From positions 67,340 to 131,339 of the forward strand of contig MIZA01000001.1 of NCBI GenBank assembly GCA_001875345.1: DNA of 64,000 nt, read 5' to 3'. Origin of the DNA: Marine Group III euryarchaeote CG-Epi1. Lineage in GTDB: Archaea > Thermoplasmatota > Poseidoniia > MGIII > CG-Epi1. Under the pieces are notes generated by a model. The model was not told the origin of the DNA, made no database searches, and saw only the letters and a program-made list of their open reading frames with translations. Position numbers and translations under genes: made by a program. Numbering within the stretch: position 1 is the stretch's first letter; every line of letters begins with the position of its first letter. This document shows positions 19,131 through 29,883 of this stretch, one piece after another.

Positions 19131-21434
19131 ATGCCTTCAAATGCTGAACACAAGCCATACATTTCAGCCAAAAAAATTCTTCCTGAAATAACAACTAAAG
19201 GAATCATTTTAGCTATACTTTTAGGTTTTCTACTAACTGCAGCAAATGTCTATCTGGGGCTTTATGTTGGTATGACTGTTAGTGCTTCAATACCTGCTGC
19301 AGTTATTTCTATGGCAGTACTCAGAAGCTTGGAAAAGGCTAATATTTCTAAAGGAACGAATATCTTAGAAAATAACTGGGTTCAAACCGCAGTTTCATCA
19401 GGTGAATCTTTAGCTGCCGGTGTAATTTTTACTTTACCTGCATTAATAATAATGAATAGCCAAAGTAATGGTGAAATTGGATGGGCTGAATTTCCTTATC
19501 TCAAGACTGCAGTTATCGCTCTTGTAGGTGGAACAATTGGAGTTTTATTTTCTATCAGTCTTCGAAGAATATTCGTAGTTAAAGAAAAATTGCCGTATCC
19601 TGAGGGTGTCGCATGTGCAGAAGTTTTAGTTGCAGGTGAGAAAGGTGGAACTCAAGTTATGCCCATTTTTATTGGAATTGCTTTCGGAGCGTTGTACAAA
19701 CTTTGCTCATCTGTGATTGCAAATGGAAAGCAAGTAAGTCTTGGATTATGGGAACACGGATGGGATGGATTTTACACACTAACTGGAAAATTAGATCAAT
19801 CCGTTGCTTATGCAAAATCTAAAACAACGTTCTACCTCGGTGCTGAATTATCGCCAGCACTTCTCGGAGTAGGGTATATCGTTGGACCTGGAATCGCAAG
19901 TTTTGTATTTTTCGGAGGGTTACTAGGTGCTATTTTCATAATGCCAGTGGCAAGTTCCATACTCAATCCTACTGATTTATTCATCAGCTATATTTCAAGC
20001 GAAGCTGCTAATGGAAATGTTGCAAATTATGGAGACTATGCTTCACATATGAATGAGCGCAGGCGAATGGCCGGAGTTGGCACAATGCTTGTTGGAGGTT
20101 TGTACACATTAGTGGTAATGCGTGAAGCTCTCATCAAAGGAATAACTGAGATGTTCGAAGCTACGAAACAAGCCGTGGATGAAAAAAAGATAGTTAGAAC
20201 AGACAGAGATTTACCTGCAAAATCTGTTGCAATTACTAGCCTTGCTATGGCAGTTCCAATGTTCTTCATGGTATGGCTAATTTCGGGGCTACTGCTGCCT
20301 GCTATTCTATCTCTTATTATTATTTTTACAGCTGGCTTTCTATTTTCTGCAGTTGCCGGGTACATGGCTGGTGTTGTAGGCAGTAGTAACAACCCTCTTT
20401 CTGGAGTAACCATTATCGTTGTAATATTAACTGCAACTACATTTGCCCTCCTCAACAGCTTTGTTTACAATGGAGAAAATACTGCTGATTTACAAGTTGC
20501 AGTCATCGGAGTTGCAGCGTTTGTAGCTTGTGCTGGTGCAATATCTGGGGATAATTTACAGGACTTGAAAACGGGATATATTTTGGGAGCTACACCTTGG
20601 AGACAACAGATAGGACAAATTGTAGGGATTACTGCAGGTGCACTAGCAATACCCTTGGTCCTAAATCTTCTTTCCGAACAGATATTAAACGGTGAACTTG
20701 CTGCACCTCAAGCATTTTTAATGTCGAGTATAACTACTGGGATTTTAGAAGGCGGTATGGACTGGGCTATGGTATTCATGGGTGCTGGTATTGCCTTTTG
20801 TCTAATAGCATTAAGGCATACTGAGAATTATGTCAACTTACTTGTTTGTTCGTATTTTATATTCATAATTGGCGGATTTCTTGAAGGATCGATACCTGCA
20901 TTCCTATTTGCTGGAAGTTTGCTAGTAGCTGCAACCCAATACTGGATTAAAGAAAATGGAGAGTTAGACATCTCAATAATGGCTGTAGCCGTAGGAATGT
21001 ATCTAAGTCTTAAAATGACAATTCCAATTTTCATAGGAGGATTAATCAAAATGTATGTTGATAAAAGATTTGAAAAATCATTGAAAAAAAATAATCCGGA
21101 TTTATTTGAGATCAAAAATAAAATGAAACTTGATGCAGTAAAAGAAAAGAGTCATGGACCTGGCATTCTCTTTGCTTCTGGATTAATCGCTGGAGAAGCT
21201 ATCATGGGTATAGGGCTTGCTGCGATGGCAGTCTCCGGCATTTATCTCGGAATCATAAACGAGCCGTCAATTTATCCAGGTATGGCTGTATTTGTTGGCT
21301 GTGCAATGTTAATGGCTAGGTTTAGCTTAAAAGGAACTGAAAATAACGATACATTGAAAACCGAAGAATGGAGCTTTGAAGAAGAGATACAAGAAGCTGA
21401 AATGGTAGAAAAGAAGTCTAAAAAGAAGAAATGA
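19131..21434 (+). CDS. OPT family oligopeptide transporter
   Basis: 767-aa polytopic protein; GLYVGMTVSASIPAAVISMAVLR, NNWVQTAVSSGESLAAGVIFTLPAL, LPYPEGVACAEVL, SGDNLQDLKTGYILGATPWRQQ. Confidence 0.95.
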   Translation: MPSNAEHKPYISAKKILPEITTKGIILAILLGFLLTAANVYLGLYVGMTVSASIPAAVISMAVLRSLEKANISKGTNILENNWVQTAVSSGESLAAGVIFTLPALIIMNSQSNGEIGWAEFPYLKTAVIALVGGTIGVLFSISLRRIFVVKEKLPYPEGVACAEVLVAGEKGGTQVMPIFIGIAFGALYKLCSSVIANGKQVSLGLWEHGWDGFYTLTGKLDQSVAYAKSKTTFYLGAELSPALLGVGYIVGPGIASFVFFGGLLGAIFIMPVASSILNPTDLFISYISSEAANGNVANYGDYASHMNERRRMAGVGTMLVGGLYTLVVMREALIKGITEMFEATKQAVDEKKIVRTDRDLPAKSVAITSLAMAVPMFFMVWLISGLLLPAILSLIIIFTAGFLFSAVAGYMAGVVGSSNNPLSGVTIIVVILTATTFALLNSFVYNGENTADLQVAVIGVAAFVACAGAISGDNLQDLKTGYILGATPWRQQIGQIVGITAGALAIPLVLNLLSEQILNGELAAPQAFLMSSITTGILEGGMDWAMVFMGAGIAFCLIALRHTENYVNLLVCSYFIFIIGGFLEGSIPAFLFAGSLLVAATQYWIKENGELDISIMAVAVGMYLSLKMTIPIFIGGLIKMYVDKRFEKSLKKNNPDLFEIKNKMKLDAVKEKSHGPGILFASGLIAGEAIMGIGLAAMAVSGIYLGIINEPSIYPGMAVFVGCAMLMARFSLKGTENNDTLKTEEWSFEEEIQEAEMVEKKSKKKK

Positions 21435-22000
21435 TGGCTAAACGAAATTTCCTTATTATTGGTCATAGAGCGCACACTGTAGCTGATTGGAAATTAGATG
21501 ATATTTGCGGAGGTGCTGGGAGATTAGATGTTTTAGTAAGATCAATAACTGCTTCATTATGGAAATCACACGGAATTAGAAGAGACACTGACGTATGGCT
21601 CTCATTAAGAGGAAAACCTAAACCTGACATTACCATTCACTTTTCTGGTAAAAATATAAAATATCTAAATCCCGATGAAAGGTCAACTGCTGCATTGATA
21701 CGTAATGGTTTAATTAAACTGAGTGAGAAGAAAGGCCCTCTGGAGACAAGTCCGGGCGTAACCATTCAAAGAGAAAGTTTTGAAGAACTAGTTAAAAAGC
21801 TACCAAAACCAGCTCTACTGAGTGAAAAAGGTGATAAAGAAGTTAAATCTAATTATGAAACATTTGTACTAGGCGATGACAGAGACCCTACTGATGATGA
21901 AATGGAAATACTCAAATCATTTGACAAGTTGAAAATCGGAGAAACTAGTCTATTAACTTCAGCCTGCATAACATTAATACATCACTTCTTAGATGAATAA
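21431..22000 (+). CDS. trmY: tRNA (pseudouridine(54)-N1)-methyltransferase TrmY
   Basis: FLIIGHRAHTVADWKLDDICGGAGRLDVLVRSITASLWKSHGIRRDTDVWL. Confidence 0.9.
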   Translation: MMAKRNFLIIGHRAHTVADWKLDDICGGAGRLDVLVRSITASLWKSHGIRRDTDVWLSLRGKPKPDITIHFSGKNIKYLNPDERSTAALIRNGLIKLSEKKGPLETSPGVTIQRESFEELVKKLPKPALLSEKGDKEVKSNYETFVLGDDRDPTDDEMEILKSFDKLKIGETSLLTSACITLIHHFLDE

Positions 22001-22005
22001 ATAAT

Positions 22006-22956
22006 ATGGAAGCTATAATCTTAGTTGGCGGTTTAGGTACAAGATTAAGACCTTTGACTAAAACTATCCCAAAACCCCTGCTACCTCTTGTCAATATTCC
22101 AATGGTCGAGAGAATGATACGAAATCTTCCCGAAAAAATAGATACTGTAATTTTAGCTGTAAGTTATGGCCTGGAACAAATGCTTGAATATTTCAAAAAA
22201 ACTAATGTAGGAAGAAAAGTCATAATTGTTCCAGAAAAAGAACCTCTTGGCACCGGAGGCGCTATGAAGAATTGTGAAAAATATATAACTGGAACTACCG
22301 CTGTTTTCAATGGAGATGTTGTAACTTCAATTAATTTAGACGAAATGATAGAATATCACAAATCAAAAAAAGCTAAAGGTACATTAGCTCTATGGGAAGT
22401 TGAGAATCCTAATAGATTTGGAGTTGTGAAGTTAGTAAAAGGTGAAATATTAAAATTCCAGGAAAAGCCTCCTAAGGGCGAGGAATTATCTAACCTAATA
22501 AATGCTGGAACTTATATTCTTGAGCCTGAGATAATTAGTATAATTCCCGAAAATGAAAAGATATCTATAGAGAGAGATATTTATCCTAAAATAGTAGGAA
22601 ATGGGCTATATGGAATACCATTTGAAGGATATTTTATAGATGCTGGAACTCCTGAATCTTACTTAGAAGCAAACTTCAAACTGTTAGATATCAATATCGA
22701 AAGTGAAAATAATGAATTAAAAAATAAAGTGCATATTCACGAAACAAGCAAAGTTGTAGATTCTATAATAGGGCCAAATGTAATAATTGGTCCAGATGTA
22801 TTCATAGAAAAATCTGTGATTTCAAATACAGTAATACTTTCAGACAGCAAGATTTATGGATCTACAATTAACAATTCTATTATTGGCCCTAATATTTCAT
22901 TAAATCATGATGTCGAAAATACCATAATTGCGCCTGAAGGAGAAAAGATTTTTTAA
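22006..22956 (+). CDS. nucleotide-sugar pyrophosphorylase (nucleotidyltransferase plus left-handed beta-helix)
   Basis: AIILVGGLGTRLRPLTKTIPKPLLPLVNIPM; C-terminal hexapeptide-type repeats SIIGPNVIIGPDVFIEKSVISNTVI. Confidence 0.93.
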   Translation: MEAIILVGGLGTRLRPLTKTIPKPLLPLVNIPMVERMIRNLPEKIDTVILAVSYGLEQMLEYFKKTNVGRKVIIVPEKEPLGTGGAMKNCEKYITGTTAVFNGDVVTSINLDEMIEYHKSKKAKGTLALWEVENPNRFGVVKLVKGEILKFQEKPPKGEELSNLINAGTYILEPEIISIIPENEKISIERDIYPKIVGNGLYGIPFEGYFIDAGTPESYLEANFKLLDINIESENNELKNKVHIHETSKVVDSIIGPNVIIGPDVFIEKSVISNTVILSDSKIYGSTINNSIIGPNISLNHDVENTIIAPEGEKIF

Positions 22957-22958
22957 TT

Positions 22959-23600
22959 ATGTCTTTAAAAATTTTGCAGATTCCAGTGGGGCCTCTAGAT
23001 ATGAATGCAACTTTGGTAATGGATGAAGAATCAAAAGAAACTATATTCTTTGATCCTGGTGATGAAATAGAAAAAATAATAAATTTAGCCGATTTAGAAG
23101 GAATGAACATTACTCGCCTTATTGCAACACACTGCCATATTGATCACATTGCTGGAAGCAATGAAGCTATGGAAAGACTAAAACTAAAATTAGAAATTTC
23201 ACCCCTAGGAGTTACTATGCTCGGCAACGTTGGGCCTATTGCTGCATCATTTGGATACAAAATCTCAAAGATAGAACATGGTGGATTTCTTAATGAAGGC
23301 GATAACGTAACAATAGGAAATACTACGTTTGAAATTTTACATTGCCCAGGCCACAGTCCCGATTCATTGTGCTTTTACACTAAAGGAGTACTAATTGGAG
23401 GTGATGTTGTTTTCAAAGGATCAGTAGGTAGAACTGATTTACCAGGAGGAAATCCTAATGAGCTTATGGAAAGTATAAAGCAAAAAATTTTACCGTTACC
23501 TGACAATACAACCATATATTCAGGACATGGACCTAAGACTATCCTTGGAGATGAAAAGAAAAAAAATCCTTTCATTACAGGAAAAGTCAATTTGATGTAA
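22959..23600 (+). CDS. MBL-fold metallohydrolase (glyoxalase II-like)
   Basis: THCHIDHIAGS metal-binding motif, HCPGHSPDSLCFY, YSGHGPKT. Confidence 0.92.
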   Translation: MSLKILQIPVGPLDMNATLVMDEESKETIFFDPGDEIEKIINLADLEGMNITRLIATHCHIDHIAGSNEAMERLKLKLEISPLGVTMLGNVGPIAASFGYKISKIEHGGFLNEGDNVTIGNTTFEILHCPGHSPDSLCFYTKGVLIGGDVVFKGSVGRTDLPGGNPNELMESIKQKILPLPDNTTIYSGHGPKTILGDEKKKNPFITGKVNLM

Positions 23601-23602
23601 GT

Positions 23603-25084
23603 ATGACATACAGGAACTATCACAAAAAAGTAGAAAAAATCTGTAAGATTATTGAAAAAAACAAGAATCTAATTACAACGAGTAGAAAAGGGCATAATCA
23701 TCGTGATTTACAATTCAAAATTAAGCAAACGAAAATTGAAACTGCACAACTTGATTCTATATTATCTATTGAAAAAGACTGGATAGATTGTGAAGCTTCA
23801 GTAAGCGTAGGGCAGATAAATAGAAAAACTATACCTAAAAAGAAAATGGTACCTTCATTACCTGAAGGTGATAATTTTACAGTAGGTGGATGTTTAGGTG
23901 GATTAGCTTTAGGCTCTAATTCTTATATCCATGGATTTTTCAATAATAATGTTATAGATTTCGATATTGTGCTCGGTAATGGAGATCTTGTTAGAAATGT
24001 CTCAAAAAAAAATCATTCAGACTTGTATTACGGTATTGGAGGAACATATGGAACAATGGGAATTATCACAAGAGTCAAAATGAAGCTAATAGATTGTGAA
24101 AATTATGTGAAAATAAATTATCTACACTATAAATCTTTCAATGAATTTTATTCAGATTTTTCACTAAGGATAAAAGAACAAAAAGATGATTTCATTGAAG
24201 CTTTTGTAAATAGTAAAAATGATTTCACTATTGTATGTGCTAATTTTGTTAAAGAGATTAGAAAAGAAGAAATATTAATCATAAAAGATAAAAGTATTCT
24301 AAAACAAAGGCACATGTGCATTTATGCCCAGATAGCAAATAAAAAAGATTTTAACTATTTGAGACTCGTAGATTATTTAGAAAGATACAGCTATTCTGCT
24401 TTTTGGGGCCATTATCTTTACACTCCATATAAGTTAAGAGATTATCTCTACGCAGGACTAGTTTATTCTTTAATTCCTAGAAAAATGATTCAAGGAGACG
24501 GACTAAATGTTGGTAAATATTTCTTAGCTGCTAATCAAATTGTAGGAGATTATGCGAGAGACGAGCACGTCCTTACTACAGACATCGGCGTACCGCTATC
24601 TAATTTGAGGAAAGCTTTGGAATTAGTTGATGAAATGACTGAAACGTATCCTCTATGGATTTGTCCGAGTAAAGATAATTACCACCCTGATAAGACATTC
24701 AGTACAAGAAGAAAAGATATTTGTGAAGATAACATGATCATAGACGTAGGAATTTATGGCATTAAAAATAGTAATATTGATTCAAAAATTATAAACCAGA
24801 CCTTTGAAAAGTTTTCTTTTGCTAATGGTGTGTTTAAAGGATTTTTTTCAACGTGCTATTTTGAGTACAACCAATTTTGGGAACACTTTGATAAAAATAA
24901 ATATGACCAATTAAGGAAAAAGTACCACGCTAGTAGTAATTTTATGGATATCTATGAAAAAATTACATATAGAAATGACTCAAAGAAAATCGCCAAAAAT
25001 ACACTAAGAAGTAAACTCTTTACATTTTTTGGAAAAGGATATCTAAGACAAATAAATATGAATAAGAAAAAATTAATAAAATAA
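23603..25084 (+). CDS. FAD-binding (PCMH-type) oxidoreductase, DHCR24-like
   Basis: LPEGDNFTVGGCLGGLALGSNSYIHGFFNNNVIDFDIVLGNGD, HSDLYYGIGGTYGTMGIITRVKMKL. Confidence 0.75.
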   Translation: MTYRNYHKKVEKICKIIEKNKNLITTSRKGHNHRDLQFKIKQTKIETAQLDSILSIEKDWIDCEASVSVGQINRKTIPKKKMVPSLPEGDNFTVGGCLGGLALGSNSYIHGFFNNNVIDFDIVLGNGDLVRNVSKKNHSDLYYGIGGTYGTMGIITRVKMKLIDCENYVKINYLHYKSFNEFYSDFSLRIKEQKDDFIEAFVNSKNDFTIVCANFVKEIRKEEILIIKDKSILKQRHMCIYAQIANKKDFNYLRLVDYLERYSYSAFWGHYLYTPYKLRDYLYAGLVYSLIPRKMIQGDGLNVGKYFLAANQIVGDYARDEHVLTTDIGVPLSNLRKALELVDEMTETYPLWICPSKDNYHPDKTFSTRRKDICEDNMIIDVGIYGIKNSNIDSKIINQTFEKFSFANGVFKGFFSTCYFEYNQFWEHFDKNKYDQLRKKYHASSNFMDIYEKITYRNDSKKIAKNTLRSKLFTFFGKGYLRQINMNKKKLIK

Positions 25085-25087
25085 ATT

Positions 25088-25696
25088 ATGGATGCACTAG
25101 TCGTAGGAAACAGGCCGCTGAGTAAAAGTATAATTGAATTGTCTAGGAATAAATTAATTGTTGCCGCTGACGGAGGCGCTGATAGACTTCTCGAGTATGA
25201 AATTTTGCCTGATAAAGTAATAGGTGATTTAGATTCGATTTCTGATAAAACGGCTACAAAGTTAGAAGATTGGTTAATATTAAACAAAGATATTCAAAAA
25301 ACCGATTTAGAGAAAGCTGTAGAATATGCTATTGAAAGAGGTTCAAAGAAAATTCAAATTGTTGGGTGGTCAGGAGGAAGAATTGATCACACAATTGCTG
25401 CTTTAGGTCTAGCTTTTGACTCCAGAATTGAACTTATTGATGATAAATTCACCGTAAAATGTATTTCAGATTTAGAAATCATAGAAGATGAAAAAGGCAC
25501 CTTATTTTCTCTAATTTCGGTCCCTGAAGCCAGAGTTAGTATCCAAGGGGCAAGATGGGAATTAGATCATGAAAAACTAAAAATGGGAGGAAGAGGAATT
25601 CATAATGAAATCGGCGAATCAGGAAAAGTAGAAATCCAATGTCACAGTGGAAATATACTCCTTATCCGCGGAAATTTTGTTTTATTTCACCAATAA
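25088..25696 (+). CDS. thiamine pyrophosphokinase
   Basis: LIVAADGGADRLLEYEILPDKVIGDLDSIS, DKTDLEKAVEYA, GWSGGRIDHTIA. Confidence 0.9.
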   Translation: MDALVVGNRPLSKSIIELSRNKLIVAADGGADRLLEYEILPDKVIGDLDSISDKTATKLEDWLILNKDIQKTDLEKAVEYAIERGSKKIQIVGWSGGRIDHTIAALGLAFDSRIELIDDKFTVKCISDLEIIEDEKGTLFSLISVPEARVSIQGARWELDHEKLKMGGRGIHNEIGESGKVEIQCHSGNILLIRGNFVLFHQ

Positions 25697-25705
25697 TAAG
25701 ATAGG

Positions 25706-26299
25706 CTATATCTTTGACAAATCAATCATTCTATCAGAAAAAAGCTTTGCTTCCTCTATGTTATGAGTTACTAATATTGCAGGACAGCTACGATCTTTAA
25801 GCAAAGCTCTCACGTCATTTATTAATTTGATTGACATGTCTAAATCTAATGCACTAAATGGCTCATCTAACAATAAGACATTTGGATTCGCAAGAAGAGC
25901 TCTAGCGAGAGCGACTCTCTGTCCCTCACCTCCTGACAAAGTATCTACATCTCTATCTTCAAAGTTAGGCAAACCTACTTCGACAAGAGCTTTATCATGA
26001 TTATTAAATGAAGCAAGTGAAAGATTTCCGGAAACTGTTAAATGAGGATAAAGAACCGGTTTCTGAAAAAGTAAACCAATACCACGCTCTTCTGCAGGAA
26101 TTTTAGTTATGTCATCACCATTCAACAATATTTTGCCCGAATCTAACTCTTCAAGGCCGCAAATGCATCTTAAAAGCGTAGTTTTACCACAGCCCGAAGG
26201 ACCTATTATTGCTAATATTTCTCCTTTTTCAAGATTTATGTTCAATTCATTAAAGAGAATTTTACCATATTTTTTAGACAAATTAAGACAGCTTAGCAT
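25706..26299 (-). CDS. ABC transporter ATP-binding protein, likely thiamine (ThiQ-like)
   Basis: GPSGCGKTTLLRCICGLE, LSGGEGQRVALARALL, LLLDEPFSALD; operon with ThiP/ThiB-like genes and ThiR-like regulator. Confidence 0.9.
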   Translation of the reverse strand: MLSCLNLSKKYGKILFNELNINLEKGEILAIIGPSGCGKTTLLRCICGLEELDSGKILLNGDDITKIPAEERGIGLLFQKPVLYPHLTVSGNLSLASFNNHDKALVEVGLPNFEDRDVDTLSGGEGQRVALARALLANPNVLLLDEPFSALDLDMSIKLINDVRALLKDRSCPAILVTHNIEEAKLFSDRMIDLSKI

Positions 26300-27969
26300 C
26301 AGAACATACCTCTGTCTTTAGTATTTCTAAATTTTTCAACTATCAAGAATAGAATCATTGTAATTAACATAAGAACCGTAGCAACTGCATTCGAAGATGG
26401 AACCGTAAGTGGATCTTTCATAGGTTTGCCTCTTAAAGAATCTATTAGTAAAGGAAGAGTTATCCATTCTGAATTACGAGCAACAATAAAGGAAGCTCCA
26501 AATTCACCCAAAGACATAGCTAATGTAAAAACCGTAGCAACTAGAATGGAACCTTTCATTAACGGCAATTTAATCTTAAAGAACCTGCTAAAATTACTCA
26601 TTCCCAAGACTTTGGCATTCTCATCGTAACTTAAATCAAAGGAACGCAAAGCTGGTAAGATAATTCGTACTACAAAAGGGACTGTGATTATAACATGAGC
26701 AAGAACTGGTAAAAAACGAAAATCATATGCTGCACTCGGATTAAGTTTGATTATACCTAACATGACACCTAATCCAATCATAGCCGCACTTAGAGCAAAA
26801 GGTAACATTGTGTATATTTCTAATATTCTAGATAAATTAGAATTGTTTTCTTCAAGCTGGTGTATCGTTGATGCTAAAATATATCCTAAGGGTAATGCAA
26901 TAATTAAGGTTCCAAATGAATAAATTAATGAGTTGAATAAAGCTTCCGAAAGCGGTGGGAATGAATATGATCCTTGGAATGCTTCATACCAGCCTTCTGT
27001 ACTCCATTTAAATGAAATTGAATTCTCACTCACGTCTCTAACTCTAAATGAACCCAGAATTACTGAAATAATAGGTAATTGCACGAAAAAAATAGCTGGT
27101 ACTAAAACAAACCAGCCTTTAGCATTTTTATTTTGAACAAATAATTCACTCGCTTGTTGCCATTTTGTTTGCCTCCTTTGCTGTAAAAAAGACATTAGCC
27201 AAAGAGATGCCAAAAGTACCAAAAATTGAATAAACGAGGCTCCAAGAACGATATCTGAAGATGACTCCATGTAGCCTTGAATTCCTGCTGAAGAAGATAC
27301 TTCAGCCATGGTACTTTCAAGTGTTTTATCTCTGACTGTAATCCACTTAACAAGTGCGAAAGAAGTAAATGAAAAAACGAAAGTCATGCATGATGCTGCA
27401 GCAATCGAAGGCGTCAAAATAGGTATCCATAAATTTTTTAACCTTGAAAAAAAAGTAATGCCATTAGGTAATAGCAATAATTGTTCTTCAAAATTAGGAT
27501 TTAAAGTCGATAAAACGGGTTCACAAAATCGAATTATTAAAGCAATATTAAACCAAGCATGAGAAAAAATCAAAGTCCACCACCAAGTAGATTCGTCAGT
27601 CCTAACGTCTAATCCATATGGTCCTGTAATGGTCAAAAAACCCATTGCTGCGATAATCGCTGGAATAACAAAAGGTAATGTTAGAATTGACCTCAAAAAA
27701 GCCTTGAATGGCCAACTGTATCTCCCTAAAACCCAAGCTACGGGAAAACCAATTAATACAGTTAGAATTGTTGAGAAAAAGGCCTGAACAAAAGTAAAAG
27801 TGATACTATTTTGTGATACGTAGTTTTGATCTAATGATTGAATCCATAATATAGGATTAAAGCCAGATACCAAAATTAGTCTATCTATGGCAAAAACAAT
27901 TGGAATAATTGTAATTGCAGAATATATGAAAACTGCTAAAATGCTAAAAAACTTTTGAGTATTATTCAC
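26299..27969 (-). CDS. ABC transporter permease, fused two-domain, likely thiamine (ThiP-like)
   Basis: 556 aa polytopic, two EAA-type loops (ILTPSIAAASCMTFVFSFTSFALVKW and KLPLMKGSILVATVFTLAMSLGEFGASFIV). Confidence 0.9.
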   Translation of the reverse strand: MNNTQKFFSILAVFIYSAITIIPIVFAIDRLILVSGFNPILWIQSLDQNYVSQNSITFTFVQAFFSTILTVLIGFPVAWVLGRYSWPFKAFLRSILTLPFVIPAIIAAMGFLTITGPYGLDVRTDESTWWWTLIFSHAWFNIALIIRFCEPVLSTLNPNFEEQLLLLPNGITFFSRLKNLWIPILTPSIAAASCMTFVFSFTSFALVKWITVRDKTLESTMAEVSSSAGIQGYMESSSDIVLGASFIQFLVLLASLWLMSFLQQRRQTKWQQASELFVQNKNAKGWFVLVPAIFFVQLPIISVILGSFRVRDVSENSISFKWSTEGWYEAFQGSYSFPPLSEALFNSLIYSFGTLIIALPLGYILASTIHQLEENNSNLSRILEIYTMLPFALSAAMIGLGVMLGIIKLNPSAAYDFRFLPVLAHVIITVPFVVRIILPALRSFDLSYDENAKVLGMSNFSRFFKIKLPLMKGSILVATVFTLAMSLGEFGASFIVARNSEWITLPLLIDSLRGKPMKDPLTVPSSNAVATVLMLITMILFLIVEKFRNTKDRGMF

Positions 27970-29071
27970 TTTTAATCATTGCTTCATTCCATTCTTCAAG
28001 CCAAATCTCCATATTTTTACCAATATCTACGTTAGATATGACTGCTGGATTAGACGGAATTATTGAATTAAAGCGGTAACCATTTTCTTCTGGTAAATTT
28101 TGTCCTTCTAAAACTGAATACATTAAATTTTCAACCGGCATTTGTGAATTAACTTCTGAAGAAATGAGATATTCAATAAACTTTTCTGCATTTTCTGAGT
28201 TTCCTCCCTTGATTGCTGAGGCGTACTCCACTTGGAAGAAAGCTGTCTTGTCAATATCAAGTGAGGCTGATTTTGTCCAGTTACCATTGTACCATGACTC
28301 AACGCCTGGAGAGTGACAATAAGATACTGTAATGTGTGCATCCCCGATATAACCTTCAGTATATTCTCCATAACCTCCAGTATAATGTGTCTCATAAGCT
28401 TCTGACCAACCTGAGGTTATGATTGCATCATTGTCTTTCATGGCAGTCCACCAATTACTAAAATCATCGTCATTATTTTGCCAGTCAAAATAATCAAGAG
28501 TCGCAAGCATAAATCCTCGTCCAGGACTACTTGTAATTGGCGACGGAAGTGCTACTTTTCCTTTCCATTCTGGCTCAGTAAGGTTCCACAAGCTTGTGGG
28601 TATTGTAAAGTTTAATCCATCAACAATGCTTGAATCATAATTAAGGCAGATAAACCCCATATCAAATGGAGTCGCTAAATTTCCATCATAGGGGCCCAGA
28701 GCTGGCATTTGACTAGATGAATTTCTTCCTGAAATTGAATCTTGTACAATGCTGACCTCTTCAAGAAGGTCCAATTCAATAGCTGTTGGAAGATATGTAT
28801 TGTCTAGGCCAATAGCCAAATCGACATTACCTACTCCTTTATTCTGAATCAAATAACTAAGGATAGATCCTGAATCTTCAACCTTAATCATCTTAACTTC
28901 TAAACCTGTACTATTTTCAAACTTAGAGATCATGCTGTCAGATAAAGCATTAACATCATAAGTTAAGATAACTAACTCGTTATCACTCTTATCCTCTGAA
29001 ATACAACCTGTAAAAGAAGGAAATAAAATTAAACAGGCAACCATTAACTTACTAAAATGTGGAAAATTCAT
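27962..29071 (-). CDS. ABC transporter substrate-binding lipoprotein, likely thiamine (ThiB/TbpA-like)
   Basis: Start at MNFPHFSKLMVACLILFPSFTGCISE (signal peptide plus lipobox Cys) fits better than the upstream ORF-track start 29116; ATGA overlap with upstream regulator gene; LTYDVNALSDSMISKFENSTGLEVKMIKVEDSGSIL typical TbpA-like. Confidence 0.87.
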   Translation of the reverse strand: MNFPHFSKLMVACLILFPSFTGCISEDKSDNELVILTYDVNALSDSMISKFENSTGLEVKMIKVEDSGSILSYLIQNKGVGNVDLAIGLDNTYLPTAIELDLLEEVSIVQDSISGRNSSSQMPALGPYDGNLATPFDMGFICLNYDSSIVDGLNFTIPTSLWNLTEPEWKGKVALPSPITSSPGRGFMLATLDYFDWQNNDDDFSNWWTAMKDNDAIITSGWSEAYETHYTGGYGEYTEGYIGDAHITVSYCHSPGVESWYNGNWTKSASLDIDKTAFFQVEYASAIKGGNSENAEKFIEYLISSEVNSQMPVENLMYSVLEGQNLPEENGYRFNSIIPSNPAVISNVDIGKNMEIWLEEWNEAMIKSE

Positions 29072-29883
29072 GCCATCACCCTCATTGAAGATGCTATATT
29101 TTCCACAATCTGACAAACTGTATCAGATTCTGAGCTAAAAATGTATAATGATGGTTCAAAACCATATCCACCTTCGTCTATCATAGCATTTGATTTTAAA
29201 ACATTCTTACTAATTACTAAATCCTCATCATTTCTTTTTAGTTTAACGATTTTTAAATCTAGTTTCTCAAGTACTTCTGATATCATAGGATCCCATCTAA
29301 GATTTATTATTGTAGATATTTTAGAATCCAGTTTCCTTAACTCTAGCAACAAATCCGATAAGTGAGAAGAACCTCCAAATTTTGGAGATGAAATAGGCCG
29401 TGCTTTGTTTCCAATCGGTGTTAAACGACCTGGGAATGCAGCAATATCGGATTTACTCACCGCATCATTAGAGGCCATTGCTATGTTAACACGCACCTGA
29501 GGAGAAAGTAAAGGTAAAGCAGATTCCAAACGCCGGCGCACTGCTGTTAATTGATTAAGAATTTGCTCTTTGTCATCTTGTAAAGGAAAATTAATACTGA
29601 TTACTTGTTCGTCTACATTAATATTTAATGACCATTTAGATACTTCTTGAGATTTTAAAATATCTGCTAATGATACAGAGGCTTCTTGCAAATTACTTTC
29701 TATTGGCTCGCTATATTTTTTAGGTAAAGTATGCAAATAGTTACCAGCCATTACCTGACTAACGCCTAAGGCTTTACCTAAGTTGGATTGAGTCCAGCCT
29801 TCATTTGACAAAATTCTACAAGTCCTTCCTCTCAACTCTTTAATCAAAGTTCCGTTTAATTCCACAGGCATCATATTAATCAT
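29068..29883 (-). CDS. ThiR-like transcriptional regulator (HTH plus C-terminal ThiN thiamine-phosphate synthase-like domain)
   Basis: N-terminal HTH EGWTQSNLGKALGVSQVMAGNYLHTLPKKY; C-terminal ThiN-like DLLLELRKLDSKISTIINLRWD...DEGGYGFEPSLYIFSSES. Confidence 0.85.
   Translation of the reverse strand: MINMMPVELNGTLIKELRGRTCRILSNEGWTQSNLGKALGVSQVMAGNYLHTLPKKYSEPIESNLQEASVSLADILKSQEVSKWSLNINVDEQVISINFPLQDDKEQILNQLTAVRRRLESALPLLSPQVRVNIAMASNDAVSKSDIAAFPGRLTPIGNKARPISSPKFGGSSHLSDLLLELRKLDSKISTIINLRWDPMISEVLEKLDLKIVKLKRNDEDLVISKNVLKSNAMIDEGGYGFEPSLYIFSSESDTVCQIVENIASSMRVMA

Noticed and set aside
28123-28395. 90-aa minus-strand ORF in another frame
   Set aside because: Overlaps the substrate-binding lipoprotein on the same strand in a different frame; spurious.
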